Numbered from the stretch's first letter, positions 1-8,486 are shown. The stretch: DNA of 64,000 bases from Flectobacillus roseus (GCF_030056665.1 NZ_JASHIG010000035.1); one strand, 5' to 3'. Program-made: numbers and translations. Notes: a model not told the origin generated them from the letters alone.

Positions 1-67
1 TTGCGGATGAATGATACGTTTGTCCATTGAGTAATGCTTAAATCCAGTACCTCAAAGAAACACGTTT

Positions 68-235
68 TTAAATAATTGAAAAAATGAAGCTTACTTTTGC
101 AATCCTTCGTACAGTACTATCTTCACAGTCTTCAATTTCTTTGGTAATAATACTAAAAGCTTCTTCCTTGTCAACCTTTCCTATAAGTTCTTCTGAACGG
201 AAGAAAAATTCATCTACTTTATTTTGATCATACAT
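68..235 (-). CDS. Small hypothetical protein (55 aa)
   Basis: A short open frame from an ATG at 235 to a TAA at 68, below the usual ORF length cut-off. The product is acidic (MYDQNKVDEFFFRSEELIGK... with several Glu/Asp pairs), reads like a soluble helical peptide and has no motif I recognise. The segment coding for residues about 40-45 carries the 16-base text TACTGTACGAAGGATT, identical to one end of the R1 repeat family found elsewhere in the window. The C-terminus may therefore derive from a repeat insertion into an older, longer gene. The region downstream (1-67) has no open continuation. Codon use is plausible, but without homologues this may be a gene remnant. Confidence 0.35.
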   Translation of the reverse strand: MYDQNKVDEFFFRSEELIGKVDKEEAFSIITKEIEDCEDSTVRRIAKVSFIFSII

Positions 236-512
236 ATTTTTAAGTGTAGTTGCTGACTGTGGTTGTTAAGATTATTTTGCAAAATACTCTTAGATTTTCC
301 TAAATTAAGGTTCTAGTGCTAATCTTCAGGTATATGAATAATGAGCCATTAGAGAATTTTATTTTGTATTAGTGGAATAAAAGGAAATTTGTATTCGCCT
401 CTGCTTACTTTTTTGTCTGGTATGTTTATCTCGCTAAAAGTCATGTCAAAATAGATTAAATTCCTAAATTACCATTTGTGTGATTAGAGGAGATTCTTGA
501 CCTTCAAAGAAT
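236..512. repeat. Intergenic, degenerate R4 repeat copy
   Basis: No gene seen. Positions about 385-430 (AAATTTGTATTCGCCTCTGC followed by TTACTTTTTTG) resemble the left part of the much better preserved element at 50866-51005 (AAATTTCCATTCGCCACTGC followed by TTACTTTTCTT). It appears to be a decayed copy of the same dispersed element. Confidence 0.45.
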
Positions 513-932
513 TCACTCAGCAATTTCTATTTTTGTAAGTTCAAATAAATCCCCACAATTTGATTCATTCAAGCCTGGTGCCACTCTAATATCTCCGCTA
601 AAAACTACTCTCAAATTACCTATTTTGAAACATTTAGGCAAATTTATCGGTGAGAGGCTATTTAAGCCATTTGGTTTTAGACAAAAAGTCGAATCATCCT
701 CTTGGGTAATTATGCCTTTGATATTTTCTAGACGCTCTTTAAATTTCATGGTAAGTGTATCCCGATTATCATTGCATTTTCTCCAGCCATATCTCTCAAT
801 ATTTTCACAATAGGTCCAGTCTACCTTTTCGAGTACAATATTTTCACAACCATATTCAGGTTCTTGGTCAATATTTTTACATGATGAGATGTAAAACGAA
901 AAAAACAATATTATTTTGAATAGGTTTCTCAT
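513..932 (-). CDS. Hypothetical lipoprotein
   Basis: A 139-residue protein. I chose the ATG at 932 rather than the in-frame upstream one at 992, because it places a compact SPII signal at the very N-terminus: MRNLFKII, a hydrophobic FFSFYI stretch and the lipobox ISSC at about residue 18. After processing it should be a membrane-anchored exported protein. The mature part has several cysteines (GCEN, TYCEN, RKCND, TFCLK, PKCFK, SNCGD), suggesting disulphide bonds in the periplasm or at the surface. I do not recognise a family. It is separated from groEL by about 460 bp of repeat-rich DNA and is probably transcribed alone. Confidence 0.6.
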   Translation of the reverse strand: MRNLFKIILFFSFYISSCKNIDQEPEYGCENIVLEKVDWTYCENIERYGWRKCNDNRDTLTMKFKERLENIKGIITQEDDSTFCLKPNGLNSLSPINLPKCFKIGNLRVVFSGDIRVAPGLNESNCGDLFELTKIEIAE

Positions 933-1334
933 AATTTTCAAGTTTTGTAACAATACGGCTCTTAAATAACTTAATGATTTATATAGCTTCAAATATTTTT
1001 AAAAACATTCATGAATGCTGAATTTTAAAGTGTCAGTTTTTGAATTTACTATTTTCGAATGATAGTTATATTATTTCCAACAAGATTCTTTCGCACCTAC
1101 GGTGCTCTACTAATGAAATTAATTCAAGACTGCCTACCAAACTGTCGCTCCTACGGAGCTAATACCATGATTGTTTTCTGAAAAAATCCAATAAACAGGC
1201 ATATCTATGTTGTAACGATGATAAAGTTAAACTACCTAAAATACAACTAGCTTATATGTTAGACAACAAAAAAACAGCTTATCAAAGCCAAATACTCTAA
1301 ATCATTCACCACTCACTCATTCACTCAATAGAAT
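933..1334. repeat. Intergenic region with REP-like palindromes and R3 string
   Basis: No gene. Two near-identical short palindromes, GCACCTACGGTGC (1093-1105) and GCTCCTACGGAGC (1147-1159), lie 42 bp apart, each preceded by TC. This is typical of REP-like hairpins. At 1300-1328 there is an R3 string (ATTCACCACTCACTCATTCA), a unit type repeated at many gene ends in this window. Confidence 0.5.
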
Positions 1335-1369
1335 AAAAAAAAGGCCTCTTCCCGTAGAAAGAGGCCTTT
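1335..1369 (-). terminator. Rho-independent terminator of groESL
   Basis: On the minus strand, GGCCTCTT, a TCTACGGG loop and AAGAGGCC are followed by a run of eight T. It lies about 25 bp past the groEL stop codon. Confidence 0.85.
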
Positions 1370-1392
1370 GATTTATAAGCAGAAATTGATGA

Positions 1393-3018
1393 TTACATCA
1401 TTCCGCCCATTCCGCCACCGTGTGGAGCTGCTGGAAGGTCTGCTGCTGGTTTGTCAGCAATCACACATTCAGTAGTCAACAACAAGCCTGCGATTGAAGC
1501 TGCGTTTTCAAGAGCCAAACGAGTTACCTTAGTAGGGTCGATGATACCAGCTACTAACATGTTTTCGTATTTGTCTTCACGAGCGTTATAACCAAAGTCA
1601 CCTTCGCCAGCTTTCACTGCGTTGATTACTACAGAACCTTCACCACCTGCGTTAGAAACGATTGTTCTCAATGGAGCTTCGATAGCCTGACGGATGATGT
1701 TGATACCAGTAGTTTGGTCATCGTTTTCACCTTTCAAACCGTCTAATGAAGAGATAGCACGGATTAATGCTACACCACCACCTGCAACGATACCTTCTTC
1801 TACTGCAGCGCGAGTTGCGTGTAAAGCATCGTCAACACGGTCTTTTTTCTCTTTCATTTCTACTTCAGTAGCAGCACCGATGTAAAGGATAGCAACACCA
1901 CCTGACAATTTAGCCAAACGTTCTTGCAATTTCTCACGGTCATAATCAGAAGTAGTGTTCTCGATTTGAGCTTTGATTTGGTTTACACGAGCTTGGATAC
2001 CATCTGAAGAACCAACACCGTTTACAACAGTTGTGTTGTCTTTGTCGATGATGATTTTTTCAGCTTGTCCTAAATATTCGATAGTAGCGTGCTCTAATTT
2101 GAAACCACGTTCTTCAGAAATTACAGTACCACCAGTCAAGATAGCGATGTCTTCCAACATAGCTTTACGACGGTCACCGAAACCTGGAGCTTTAACAGCA
2201 GCAACTTTCAATGCACCACGGATTTTGTTTACTACCAATGTAGCTAAAGCTTCTCCGTCAACATCTTCAGCGATGATCAACAAAGGACGACCAGTTTGAG
2301 CAACACCTTCCAATACTGGTAACAATTCTTTCATTGAAGATACTTTCTTCTCAGAAATCAAGATGAATGGACGCTCTAATTCAGCTTCCATTTTCTCAGT
2401 GTTTGTTACGAAGTATGGAGACAAATAACCACGGTCAAACTGCATACCTTCTACAGTTTTAACTTCAGTTTCAGTACCACGAGCTTCTTCAACAGTGATT
2501 ACACCTTCACGACCAACTTTGTCCATCGCGTTAGCAATCATGTTACCAATTTCAGCATCAGAGTTAGCAGAGATTGTAGCAACTTGAGCGATTTGGTTTG
2601 AAGTTTCGATAGCTTTAGATTGAGATTTCAAAGAACCTACAACTGCACTAACTGCTTTGTCGATACCACGTTTCAAATCCATTGGATTTGCACCAGCAGC
2701 TACGTTTTTAGAACCGATTGTGTAGATAGCTTGCGCCAATACTGTTGCAGTAGTAGTACCATCACCAGCTTGGTCAGCTGTTTTAGAAGCTACTTCTTTC
2801 ACCAATTGAGCACCCATGTTTTCAACTGCATCTTCCAATTCGATTTCTTTCGCTACCGAAACACCATCTTTAGTGATTGTAGGAGAACCAAATTTTTTAT
2901 CGATGATAACGTTACGACCTTTTGGTCCCAAAGTTACTTTTACTGCATTTGCTAAAGTGTCAACGCCTCTTTTCAATTTATCACGAGCGTCGGTGTCAAA
3001 AAATAATTCCTTTGCCAT
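1393..3018 (-). CDS. groEL: Chaperonin GroEL (Hsp60)
   Basis: A 541-residue chaperonin of the usual length. Visible hallmarks are the N-terminal LGPKGRNV, the nucleotide-binding GDGTTTATVLA around residue 86, the equatorial AAVEEGIVAGGG near residue 405, and the Gly/Met-rich tail ending GGMGGMM. It forms the cytosolic 14-mer that folds proteins with GroES and ATP. It lies 157 bp downstream of groES on the same strand and is followed by a strong terminator, so it is the distal gene of a groES-groEL operon. The start has an A-rich leader and no Shine-Dalgarno sequence, as usual in Bacteroidota. The long plus-strand frames across it are shadows. Confidence 0.99.
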   Translation of the reverse strand: MAKELFFDTDARDKLKRGVDTLANAVKVTLGPKGRNVIIDKKFGSPTITKDGVSVAKEIELEDAVENMGAQLVKEVASKTADQAGDGTTTATVLAQAIYTIGSKNVAAGANPMDLKRGIDKAVSAVVGSLKSQSKAIETSNQIAQVATISANSDAEIGNMIANAMDKVGREGVITVEEARGTETEVKTVEGMQFDRGYLSPYFVTNTEKMEAELERPFILISEKKVSSMKELLPVLEGVAQTGRPLLIIAEDVDGEALATLVVNKIRGALKVAAVKAPGFGDRRKAMLEDIAILTGGTVISEERGFKLEHATIEYLGQAEKIIIDKDNTTVVNGVGSSDGIQARVNQIKAQIENTTSDYDREKLQERLAKLSGGVAILYIGAATEVEMKEKKDRVDDALHATRAAVEEGIVAGGGVALIRAISSLDGLKGENDDQTTGINIIRQAIEAPLRTIVSNAGGEGSVVINAVKAGEGDFGYNAREDKYENMLVAGIIDPTKVTRLALENAASIAGLLLTTECVIADKPAADLPAAPHGGGMGGMM

Positions 3019-3175
3019 TGTTGAAATTTGTTATTAGTTATTGGTTGTCTGTTGTCAATAATAGTTAACTAAATGACGTGCAGAGTAAACAACTTTTATA
3101 AGTTTTTTTGCAATTATTTTGAGTTAAAGCGTTTTGTTAAAAGATAACAGTTAACGCCTAACAGATAACTGAAAA

Positions 3176-3454
3176 TTAAACGATTGCGAAAATATCGCTT
3201 TCGCGCATGATTAAATAGTCTTTTCCTTCTACCGCGATTTCAGTACCAGAGTATTTACCGTATAATACAGTGTCGCCTACTTTAACAGTCAACGGCTCAT
3301 CTTTCTTGCCAGCACCTACTGCTACTACTGTTCCTTTTTGTGGTTTTTCTTTCGCTGTGTCAGGGATGATAATTCCGAATGCAGTTTTTTCTTCTGCTGC
3401 TGCTGGTTCAACTAGAACTCTGTCAGCTAATGGTTTGATACTAACTGTTGACAT
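3176..3454 (-). CDS. groES: Co-chaperonin GroES (Hsp10)
   Basis: A 92-residue protein of normal length. It has the N-terminal KPLADRVLVEP strand, the mobile loop region (AAAEEKTAFGIIIPDTAKEKPQ, about 18-39) and the terminal YLIMRESDIFAIV. It forms the heptameric lid that binds GroEL. It is the first gene of the groES-groEL operon, with about 450 bp of upstream non-coding DNA that should hold the heat-shock-responsive promoter. In many Bacteroidota secG lies just upstream; here secG is 1.5 kb away behind an inserted plus-strand gene. Confidence 0.98.
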   Translation of the reverse strand: MSTVSIKPLADRVLVEPAAAEEKTAFGIIIPDTAKEKPQKGTVVAVGAGKKDEPLTVKVGDTVLYGKYSGTEIAVEGKDYLIMRESDIFAIV

Positions 3455-3495
3455 TTGTTTTTGTAAGAGTTATTTTTTGTTTATGTAAATTTTAG

Positions 3496-3528
3496 GTCAG
3501 AGCCAGCCATAATTACTACTTGGCTGAC
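3496..3528. promoter_or_regulatory. Imperfect palindrome upstream of groES
   Basis: GTCAGAGCCA (3496-3505) and TGGCTGAC (3521-3528) form an inverted repeat with a two-base bulge, 42-74 bp upstream of the groES start. No CIRCE sequence is present. This could be an operator or a leader hairpin. On the minus strand, TGGCAC-N5-ATGTA (3556-3541) only weakly resembles a sigma-54 element. Confidence 0.25.
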
Positions 3529-3896
3529 ATGGCATCTGTGTACATTTTTTGTGCCATTGGGCATTTTGCTGAAATATTGTCAGGTTTTGGCTTCAAACTC
3601 TGTCATACTCTATTCATTTGTCAATTCAACCTGAAATTTTGTCTCCTATTTTGTACTTATTTTATGACAAATTGACTTCAAACAGGTTTCTTCATTATGC
3701 CAATTTCAAAAAACTACCTGAATATTTGTTTTTTTCGACGAAGTTCTTAATTTCAAGTGTAGGTGAAATCGACAAGAAAATCTATGACTCTATAAAAATA
3801 ATTCATCTATGTACAGCGCAAAGCAACGGATTTCTACAGCTAGAGTCATCTTTAACATCATTCACCATTCACTAATTCACAAACTCACCACTTAAG
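3529..3896. other. Intergenic region between groES and the 3911 gene
   Basis: Divergent upstream region. It contains an R3 short-unit string at 3857-3893 (ATTCACCATTCACTAATTCA). An 85-codon plus-strand frame (3618-3875) runs through it but looks non-coding and overlaps the R3 string. Confidence 0.4.
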
Positions 3897-3904
3897 AAAG
3901 GAGG
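3897..3904 (+). promoter_or_regulatory. Unusually strong Shine-Dalgarno sequence
   Basis: AAAGGAGG lies six bases before the ATG at 3911. Neighbouring genes (groES, groEL, etfB, susC) have A-rich leaders with no such motif, as expected for Bacteroidota, so this site stands out and fixes the start. Confidence 0.6.
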
Positions 3905-3910
3905 CCCAAG

Positions 3911-4627
3911 ATGAGAAATTTAGAAAAAGATTGGCTCACCGCAGGTTTAATTGACTTCGAGTACAAAAAATATTTGTTGCTCGCCTACCTACAATCTGTC
4001 AAAACTAACTTCAAAGAAAAGAAGCTTTACCCTGACTTATCTGATTTGCAGCGTCATTATGAGTATTCGATGTACTTTAAGGACGGTCTACAACAAATGG
4101 CGAAAAATTTTCCGAAGAGGATCAAAGGACTAGATTCGGATGCATTGCAAGTCAATTATGAAGAAGTAAAACAGCCCGAAAACGAAGTTATATCCGAAAT
4201 GCAAAGTATTATGGAATATGCTTTGCCAAAATTTAAGTACTCGATTGAGGAAGGAAAAGAGCTTTTATCAAAGGTTGAAAAAGGAATTTCGATTGCGCCT
4301 ATTGGCGTTTTGCCTTTGTACAAAAATGAAGGATACCTGTTTTTGTATGAGCCTTGTATTCAGGAAACACGGATTTATCAATTCAATCTGACCATTTTTG
4401 AAAACAACCACGAAAAATGTAGAGGACTAAAAACCTTTTATGTGGATACCGTTCGTCGTTCGATGGCGAATACTTTCGAAAATATGAAGATTGATTTAGT
4501 CAAAAAATATAGACACTTGCCCAACCCAGCCACATTTTTGGTTGAGTCTTCCAGTATTTTACCCTTGGAGGAAACCTTCTTGCCAATAGCTCAACGCAAG
4601 GTGGTCGAAATGGTATCGGCAGCGTAA
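3911..4627 (+). CDS. Conserved hypothetical protein (238 aa)
   Basis: A 238-residue soluble protein without signal peptide or membrane segment. The N-terminal half is helical and charged (KDWLTAGLIDFEYKKYLLLAYLQSVKTNF); the C-terminal half is more mixed (YLFLYEPCIQETRIYQFNLTIFE). I recall similar uncharacterised proteins in Cytophagales genomes but cannot name a domain. It starts after a near-perfect Shine-Dalgarno sequence. It sits on the opposite strand inside an otherwise minus-strand housekeeping block (groES and secG flank it), with repeat strings on both sides, which suggests it was inserted there. The start is secure; function unknown. Confidence 0.75.
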   Translation: MRNLEKDWLTAGLIDFEYKKYLLLAYLQSVKTNFKEKKLYPDLSDLQRHYEYSMYFKDGLQQMAKNFPKRIKGLDSDALQVNYEEVKQPENEVISEMQSIMEYALPKFKYSIEEGKELLSKVEKGISIAPIGVLPLYKNEGYLFLYEPCIQETRIYQFNLTIFENNHEKCRGLKTFYVDTVRRSMANTFENMKIDLVKKYRHLPNPATFLVESSSILPLEETFLPIAQRKVVEMVSAA

Positions 4628-4945
4628 ATAGGAGTTTTGAATGTCGAGTTTCGAGTGAGGAGTTTTGTGCAAGCTATATTCTCAAGGAGAAAATATGTTT
4701 TCGGCTTTCAGGTATTGATATTCGGCAAAAACATGATAAAACTCTTTGCCTACTGCCTAAAGCGCAAAATTAAGTTGGAGGGATTAATGAGATAAAATAT
4801 TAGTAATCATAAAATTATACTCAAAACTCATTACTCACAATTCAGCACTCATACATATCATGTATTTGTGTTAAAGTCAACAATTCCATTTAGCGGGTGA
4901 ATTTATTCACCCTTAATGAAAATGTTTAAAGTGTTGCAAGGTCAA
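4628..4945. repeat. Intergenic region with R2 and R3 repeat copies
   Basis: Contains a short R2 copy at 4701-4769 (CGGCTTTCAG..., ATTCGGCAAAAACATGA, then ACTCTTTGCCTACTGCCTAA) and an R3 string at 4816-4858 (CAAAACTCATTACTCACAAT). No coding frame. Confidence 0.55.
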
Positions 4946-4984
4946 CAAAAAAAGTCGAGCAAGATTTCTTGCTCGACTTTTTTA
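4946..4984. terminator. Bidirectional terminator after secG
   Basis: GTCGAGCAAGA / TTTC / TTGCTCGAC is flanked by A7 on the left and T7 on the right, so it can terminate both the minus-strand secG transcript and the plus-strand 3911 transcript. Confidence 0.8.
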
Positions 4985-5006
4985 TTGTATCCGTACCTAC
5001 GAAAGA

Positions 5007-5366
5007 TTATTTCGCTGGTGCAGGCGCTGGTGCTGGAGTTCCTGAAGCTGGAGCAGCAGGAGCTGGTGCAGGCACAGCTGCAGGAATAGTTTTAGTAGCT
5101 GCTTTTTCAACGTTCACAGAGTTGATTCCTTCAGAAGCTGTTGGAGTCAAAAACTTAGAACCCAATGTTAACAAAGCAATTAGAATCGCTCCACCCCAAG
5201 TAATTTGTTCAAGTAGGTCGCCAGTGCGTTGTACACCGAACATTTGGCTAGCGCCAGCCGAACCGAATTCACCTGATAAGCCACCTCCTTTAGGGTTTTG
5301 CACAAGTACTACGAACACTAACAATACCGCTACGATACAAATAATTACAATAACTGCTCCGAACAT
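5007..5366 (-). CDS. secG: Preprotein translocase subunit SecG
   Basis: A 119-residue inner-membrane protein of the SecYEG translocon. The first membrane segment is VIVIICIVAVLLVFVVLVQ, followed by the SecG signature NPKGGGLSGEFG (about residues 24-35) and a second membrane segment around ITWGGAILIALLTLG. The C-terminus carries a 25-residue Ala/Pro-rich tail (APAPAAPASG repeats), a low-complexity extension common in Bacteroidota SecG and presumably cytoplasmic or flexible. Its position downstream of lptE and the sigma-54 activator matches the usual Bacteroidota order. A plus-strand frame of similar length (4969-5427) is a shadow. Confidence 0.95.
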   Translation of the reverse strand: MFGAVIVIICIVAVLLVFVVLVQNPKGGGLSGEFGSAGASQMFGVQRTGDLLEQITWGGAILIALLTLGSKFLTPTASEGINSVNVEKAATKTIPAAVPAPAPAAPASGTPAPAPAPAK

Positions 5367-5556
5367 TTTTTACTTTTACTTTAAATGTGAATATTTTGTA
5401 TTTGGAAATGAATTACTAACGCTGTAAGCAATAGCAGTAGGCATTAGGCCAAATTAAGACGTGTCAGACGATAAGCTCAAATCGCAAGCTCATTGCTTTG
5501 AGAAGAACTTATTGAATGCTTGAAATGCTAAATTTAGTCAAGTAAATAAACTCTTC

Positions 5557-6243
5557 CTACTGTATGGCCTTAATTTTATCCGCAAAGTACGCTTTTTTTT
5601 CTGGGAATTTCAAAATTAATTTTTCATACACCTCTACCGCTTTTTCTTTGCGCCCTTGCATCGTCAAAATTTTAGCATAGCTTTCTGTGACAACATCTTT
5701 TTCAGCTTTAGTGCTTTTGGCAGATAAATCTATATGGTTCACAGGGGAATCTATCTGACTTTTAGAAGTGCGAATCAAGCCTGGGTCTTTCTCAATAAAG
5801 GAATTGATAATGTCGAGTTGTTTTTGTTGTTTGTTCAAAATATCGTCCAACAACGCATCTTCATAAGAGGCCGAAAAAGCTACTAAATCATGATTTGCAA
5901 AGGTTTGAGGTTGCTCTTCTGCCGTTGCTTGTTCTATGATTTTATCTACTTTATTGATGTATTCGACTGTGCTAGGAGAATTCTGAGGAACCAGATTTTC
6001 GTTCACAAAACTTCCATTGATTACTTTTCTTAAGGCATTGCGATTGAGCGCATATATGGCAGCCTTACGAATTTTTTCGTTGGCTAATTCTTCTGCATAA
6101 TTGGCATGATAGCCTTTTGCCACTAAGGTATGTGCTAATTGAAAGAATGGATATTCTTCCAAAATAGCTTCCAAAGACTCTACATCCTTTTTGGAAACCT
6201 CATTGGGATTGGTTACTAAATATGAAAAAGCTTCTTTAGTCAT
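5557..6243 (-). CDS. Helical-repeat (TPR-like) conserved protein
   Basis: A 228-residue cytosolic protein without signal peptide. The N-terminal part (DVESLEAILEEYPFFQLAHTLVAKGY) and the C-terminal part (ESYAKILTMQGRKEKAVEVYEKLILKFPEKKAYFADKI) read as TPR-like helix pairs joined by a variable linker. The C-terminal pair is the typical AVEVYEKLILKFPEK repeat. Proteins like this occur between lptE and secG in Cytophagales, so a role linked to envelope biogenesis is possible but unproven. It lies 323 bp from lptE and 190 bp from secG, perhaps in a loose operon with them. Confidence 0.8.
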   Translation of the reverse strand: MTKEAFSYLVTNPNEVSKKDVESLEAILEEYPFFQLAHTLVAKGYHANYAEELANEKIRKAAIYALNRNALRKVINGSFVNENLVPQNSPSTVEYINKVDKIIEQATAEEQPQTFANHDLVAFSASYEDALLDDILNKQQKQLDIINSFIEKDPGLIRTSKSQIDSPVNHIDLSAKSTKAEKDVVTESYAKILTMQGRKEKAVEVYEKLILKFPEKKAYFADKIKAIQ

Positions 6244-6566
6244 CGAGAAATTATAGATAAAAAGAGAGCGGAATTTTGAGTTGTGAATGATGAGTTAGTA
6301 GTGCACGAAGGTTTAAGTTTTGTTTTTAAAATAAAATTGCGGTTGCCATATATAAGTTGGGCAACCTCAAGGGTTGCCGCTACCGCAAAAATACTAATTA
6401 TAAGAAAGCTTTTGAACAAAATAAAACCTTTGGTACACTACTAATGGTGAGTTGTAAAATAGTAGTGGACTTGGAATCTTACCTAAAATTAGGTTGCCAC
6501 GAGTTATAAACAAGGACAACTCAAAATTCAAAATTCACAATTCATCATTCACAACTCAAAAATTTC
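6244..6566. repeat. Intergenic region with R3 strings and REP-like hairpin
   Basis: R3 units occur at 6277-6300 (GAGTTGTGAATGATGAGTTA) and, in opposite orientation, at 6518-6560 (AAAATTCACAATTCATCATT). Between them GGCAACC-TCAAG-GGTTGCC (6360-6378) is a short perfect hairpin inside a longer GCGGT...ACCGC palindrome. No gene. Confidence 0.5.
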
Positions 6567-7088
6567 CTACCACTCTCCTGCGGTTTTGTTAAAAATATCC
6601 AAAACAATTTGGTCAAATATCTTCGGAATCAAATCTTTTTCTACTGCCGTAACGGTTTGATTTTGAGGGAAATCTTGGTAGAAAGAAAACTCTTGGTCAA
6701 AGTTTTTATTCTCGTCTTTGGCATTAGTAAACTTTACTTGAACTCTTATAGTAAGGCGGTTAAGTCCCCCTTTATCGGATGAACTAGTAGCTTTTGCTTC
6801 GACATCATATCCTGTAATACTTCCTTCAAACATCAAATCTGGATTGATATTGGCCATTTTCAATGAAGTATTTCGCTGAAAGTATTCTTTCATTTTTTCA
6901 TTGAAAGTCAAGGTAAGGTTGGTTGGGCCACCTGCTGCTTGTGTCGTAAAGTTTTGAATCTGAATGGTTTTCAAATTCGGGTCTAAACTGGCCCCACGAA
7001 ACGTATAGCAAGCCTGTAACAAGCTTGCGATTCCTACAAAAAGGAATATACCAGAAATTTTCCAGAGATTATTCTTCTTCGATGTCAT
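6567..7088 (-). CDS. lptE: LPS-assembly lipoprotein LptE
   Basis: A 173-residue lipoprotein with signal WKISGIFLFVGIASLLQAC; the lipobox LQAC gives a mature N-terminal CYTFRG. The mature protein has the LptE-type layout: SLDPNLKTIQIQNF near the start, then the LTLTFNEKMKEYFQRNTSLK helix and a beta region ending in a LIPKIFDQIVLDIFNKTAGEW helix. LptE is the outer-membrane partner and plug of LptD, which inserts LPS. Its start codon lies 20 bp inside the 3' end of the sigma-54 activator gene, implying translational coupling. This pairing is conserved in Bacteroidota. Confidence 0.93.
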   Translation of the reverse strand: MTSKKNNLWKISGIFLFVGIASLLQACYTFRGASLDPNLKTIQIQNFTTQAAGGPTNLTLTFNEKMKEYFQRNTSLKMANINPDLMFEGSITGYDVEAKATSSSDKGGLNRLTIRVQVKFTNAKDENKNFDQEFSFYQDFPQNQTVTAVEKDLIPKIFDQIVLDIFNKTAGEW

Positions 7089-8439
7089 ATTGCTTGATTT
7101 TGCGATAAAGCGTTCTTTCTGAAATACCCAAATCCTGAGCGGCGTATTTGCGTTTATTTTTATTTTTTCTCAAGGCTCTGATAATCATATCTTTCTCTTG
7201 TTTTTCTAAAGATAAAGATACCTCCTCGGCCACATGAGTAATATCGTAAACATCGTTGGCTGTATTGTTATCGTCGAGTGAAATAATTTTTAACTCATTA
7301 TCACTTGGCGAAACATTGACATTTTGATAGCTAGGCTGATCAAAATTTGGCGTACTAGGAGGCAAAATTCGACTGGGGTTCATTTCAGGAGCTTGAAAGC
7401 TATTACCATAACTGGCAGGAATACTTTCACCCTCTAACCCTTGGAATAAAGTTTCATGACCCTTCAGGATATCGCCAGTCATTTCACCATTATTTTTAAG
7501 CACCTCCAAAAACATCTTTTTGAGTTCGGTCACATCGCGACGCATATCAAAGAGAATTTTATAGAGTAATTCTCGCTCATTAAAGTTATCTTTATTCTGT
7601 GCTTCAAAGTCCTTTCTAACGAGACCGTTACCTACTTGTTGACCACTATTCATTTGTAAATAATGGGTCAATTTGTTGGCGTCAACAATACGGTCATCGA
7701 CTTCCAAAATAGAGATTTGGTCAGCCAAGTTTTTCAGCTGACGGATATTCCCTGGGAATCTTTGCGACAACAAAATATTCTGAGCATCTTGGGTCAACTG
7801 GATAGGTTTGATACGATACTTTTCGGCAAAATCGGTAGTGAATTTTCTAAAAAGCAATTCGATATCTAAACCACGATCGCGAAGCGGAGGCACAAAAATT
7901 GGAACGGTATTTAGACGGTAGTACAAGTCCTCACGGAATTTGCCACGCTCTACAGCCTGCATCAAGTTGATGTTTGTGGCCGCTACAACTCTAACATTGG
8001 TACGCTGTACTTTGGAAGAACCCACTTTAATAAATTCTCCATTTTCGAGTACACGTAACAAGCGAGCTTGAGTACCAAGAGGCATTTCGGCAATTTCGTC
8101 CAAGAAAATGGTACCGCCATCGGTCACTTCAAAGTAACCCTTACGAGCATCTACTGCACCAGTAAAAGCTCCTTTTTCATGACCAAATAATTCTGAATCA
8201 ATCGTTCCTTCGGGTATTGCACCGCAGTTTACCGCAATAAACTGACCGTGTTTTCGTGCCGAAACATTATGTATAATTTTTGAGAATGATTCCTTTCCCG
8301 AACCACTTTCGCCTGTAATCAGCACGGTCATATCGGTAGGAGCAACCTGTGCAGCTACTTCGATGGCATGGTTCAAGGCGGGGGAATTGCCAATTATACC
8401 AAATCGGGCTTTGATGGATTGTAATTCGGAATTAGTCAT
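7069..8439 (-). CDS. Sigma-54-dependent transcriptional activator
   Basis: A 456-residue bacterial enhancer-binding protein. I start it at the ATG at 8439; the in-frame extension to 8520 is made of R3 repeat DNA. The AAA+ domain begins almost at once: Walker A GESGSGKE (43-50), the sigma-54 contact loop GAFTGA (90-95) and Walker B GGTIFLDEI (about 109-117). A linker of roughly 130 residues follows, then a Fis-type helix-turn-helix (RKYAAQDLGISERTLYRKIKQ) at the C-terminus. There is no receiver, GAF or PAS domain, so activity must be controlled by other means. Genes of this type precede lptE across Bacteroidota. Targets are not visible here. Confidence 0.93.
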   Translation of the reverse strand: MTNSELQSIKARFGIIGNSPALNHAIEVAAQVAPTDMTVLITGESGSGKESFSKIIHNVSARKHGQFIAVNCGAIPEGTIDSELFGHEKGAFTGAVDARKGYFEVTDGGTIFLDEIAEMPLGTQARLLRVLENGEFIKVGSSKVQRTNVRVVAATNINLMQAVERGKFREDLYYRLNTVPIFVPPLRDRGLDIELLFRKFTTDFAEKYRIKPIQLTQDAQNILLSQRFPGNIRQLKNLADQISILEVDDRIVDANKLTHYLQMNSGQQVGNGLVRKDFEAQNKDNFNERELLYKILFDMRRDVTELKKMFLEVLKNNGEMTGDILKGHETLFQGLEGESIPASYGNSFQAPEMNPSRILPPSTPNFDQPSYQNVNVSPSDNELKIISLDDNNTANDVYDITHVAEEVSLSLEKQEKDMIIRALRKNKNKRKYAAQDLGISERTLYRKIKQYDIEEE

Positions 8440-8486
8440 ATATTTATGGGATTTGGATAGGTTGATTGAATCAAAGAATTGTGAGT

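Noticed and set aside
1694..2955. Several long plus-strand frames across groEL
   Set aside because: Shadows produced by the codon bias of a highly expressed gene.
3618..3875. 85-codon plus-strand frame upstream of the 3911 gene
   Set aside because: Ends in R3 repeat text, no recognisable protein features and no ribosome-binding signal.
4969..5427. 152-codon plus-strand Ala/Gly-rich frame
   Set aside because: Exact shadow of secG; its Ala/Gly-rich N-terminus is the reverse reading of the SecG Ala/Pro tail and the terminator lies at its start.
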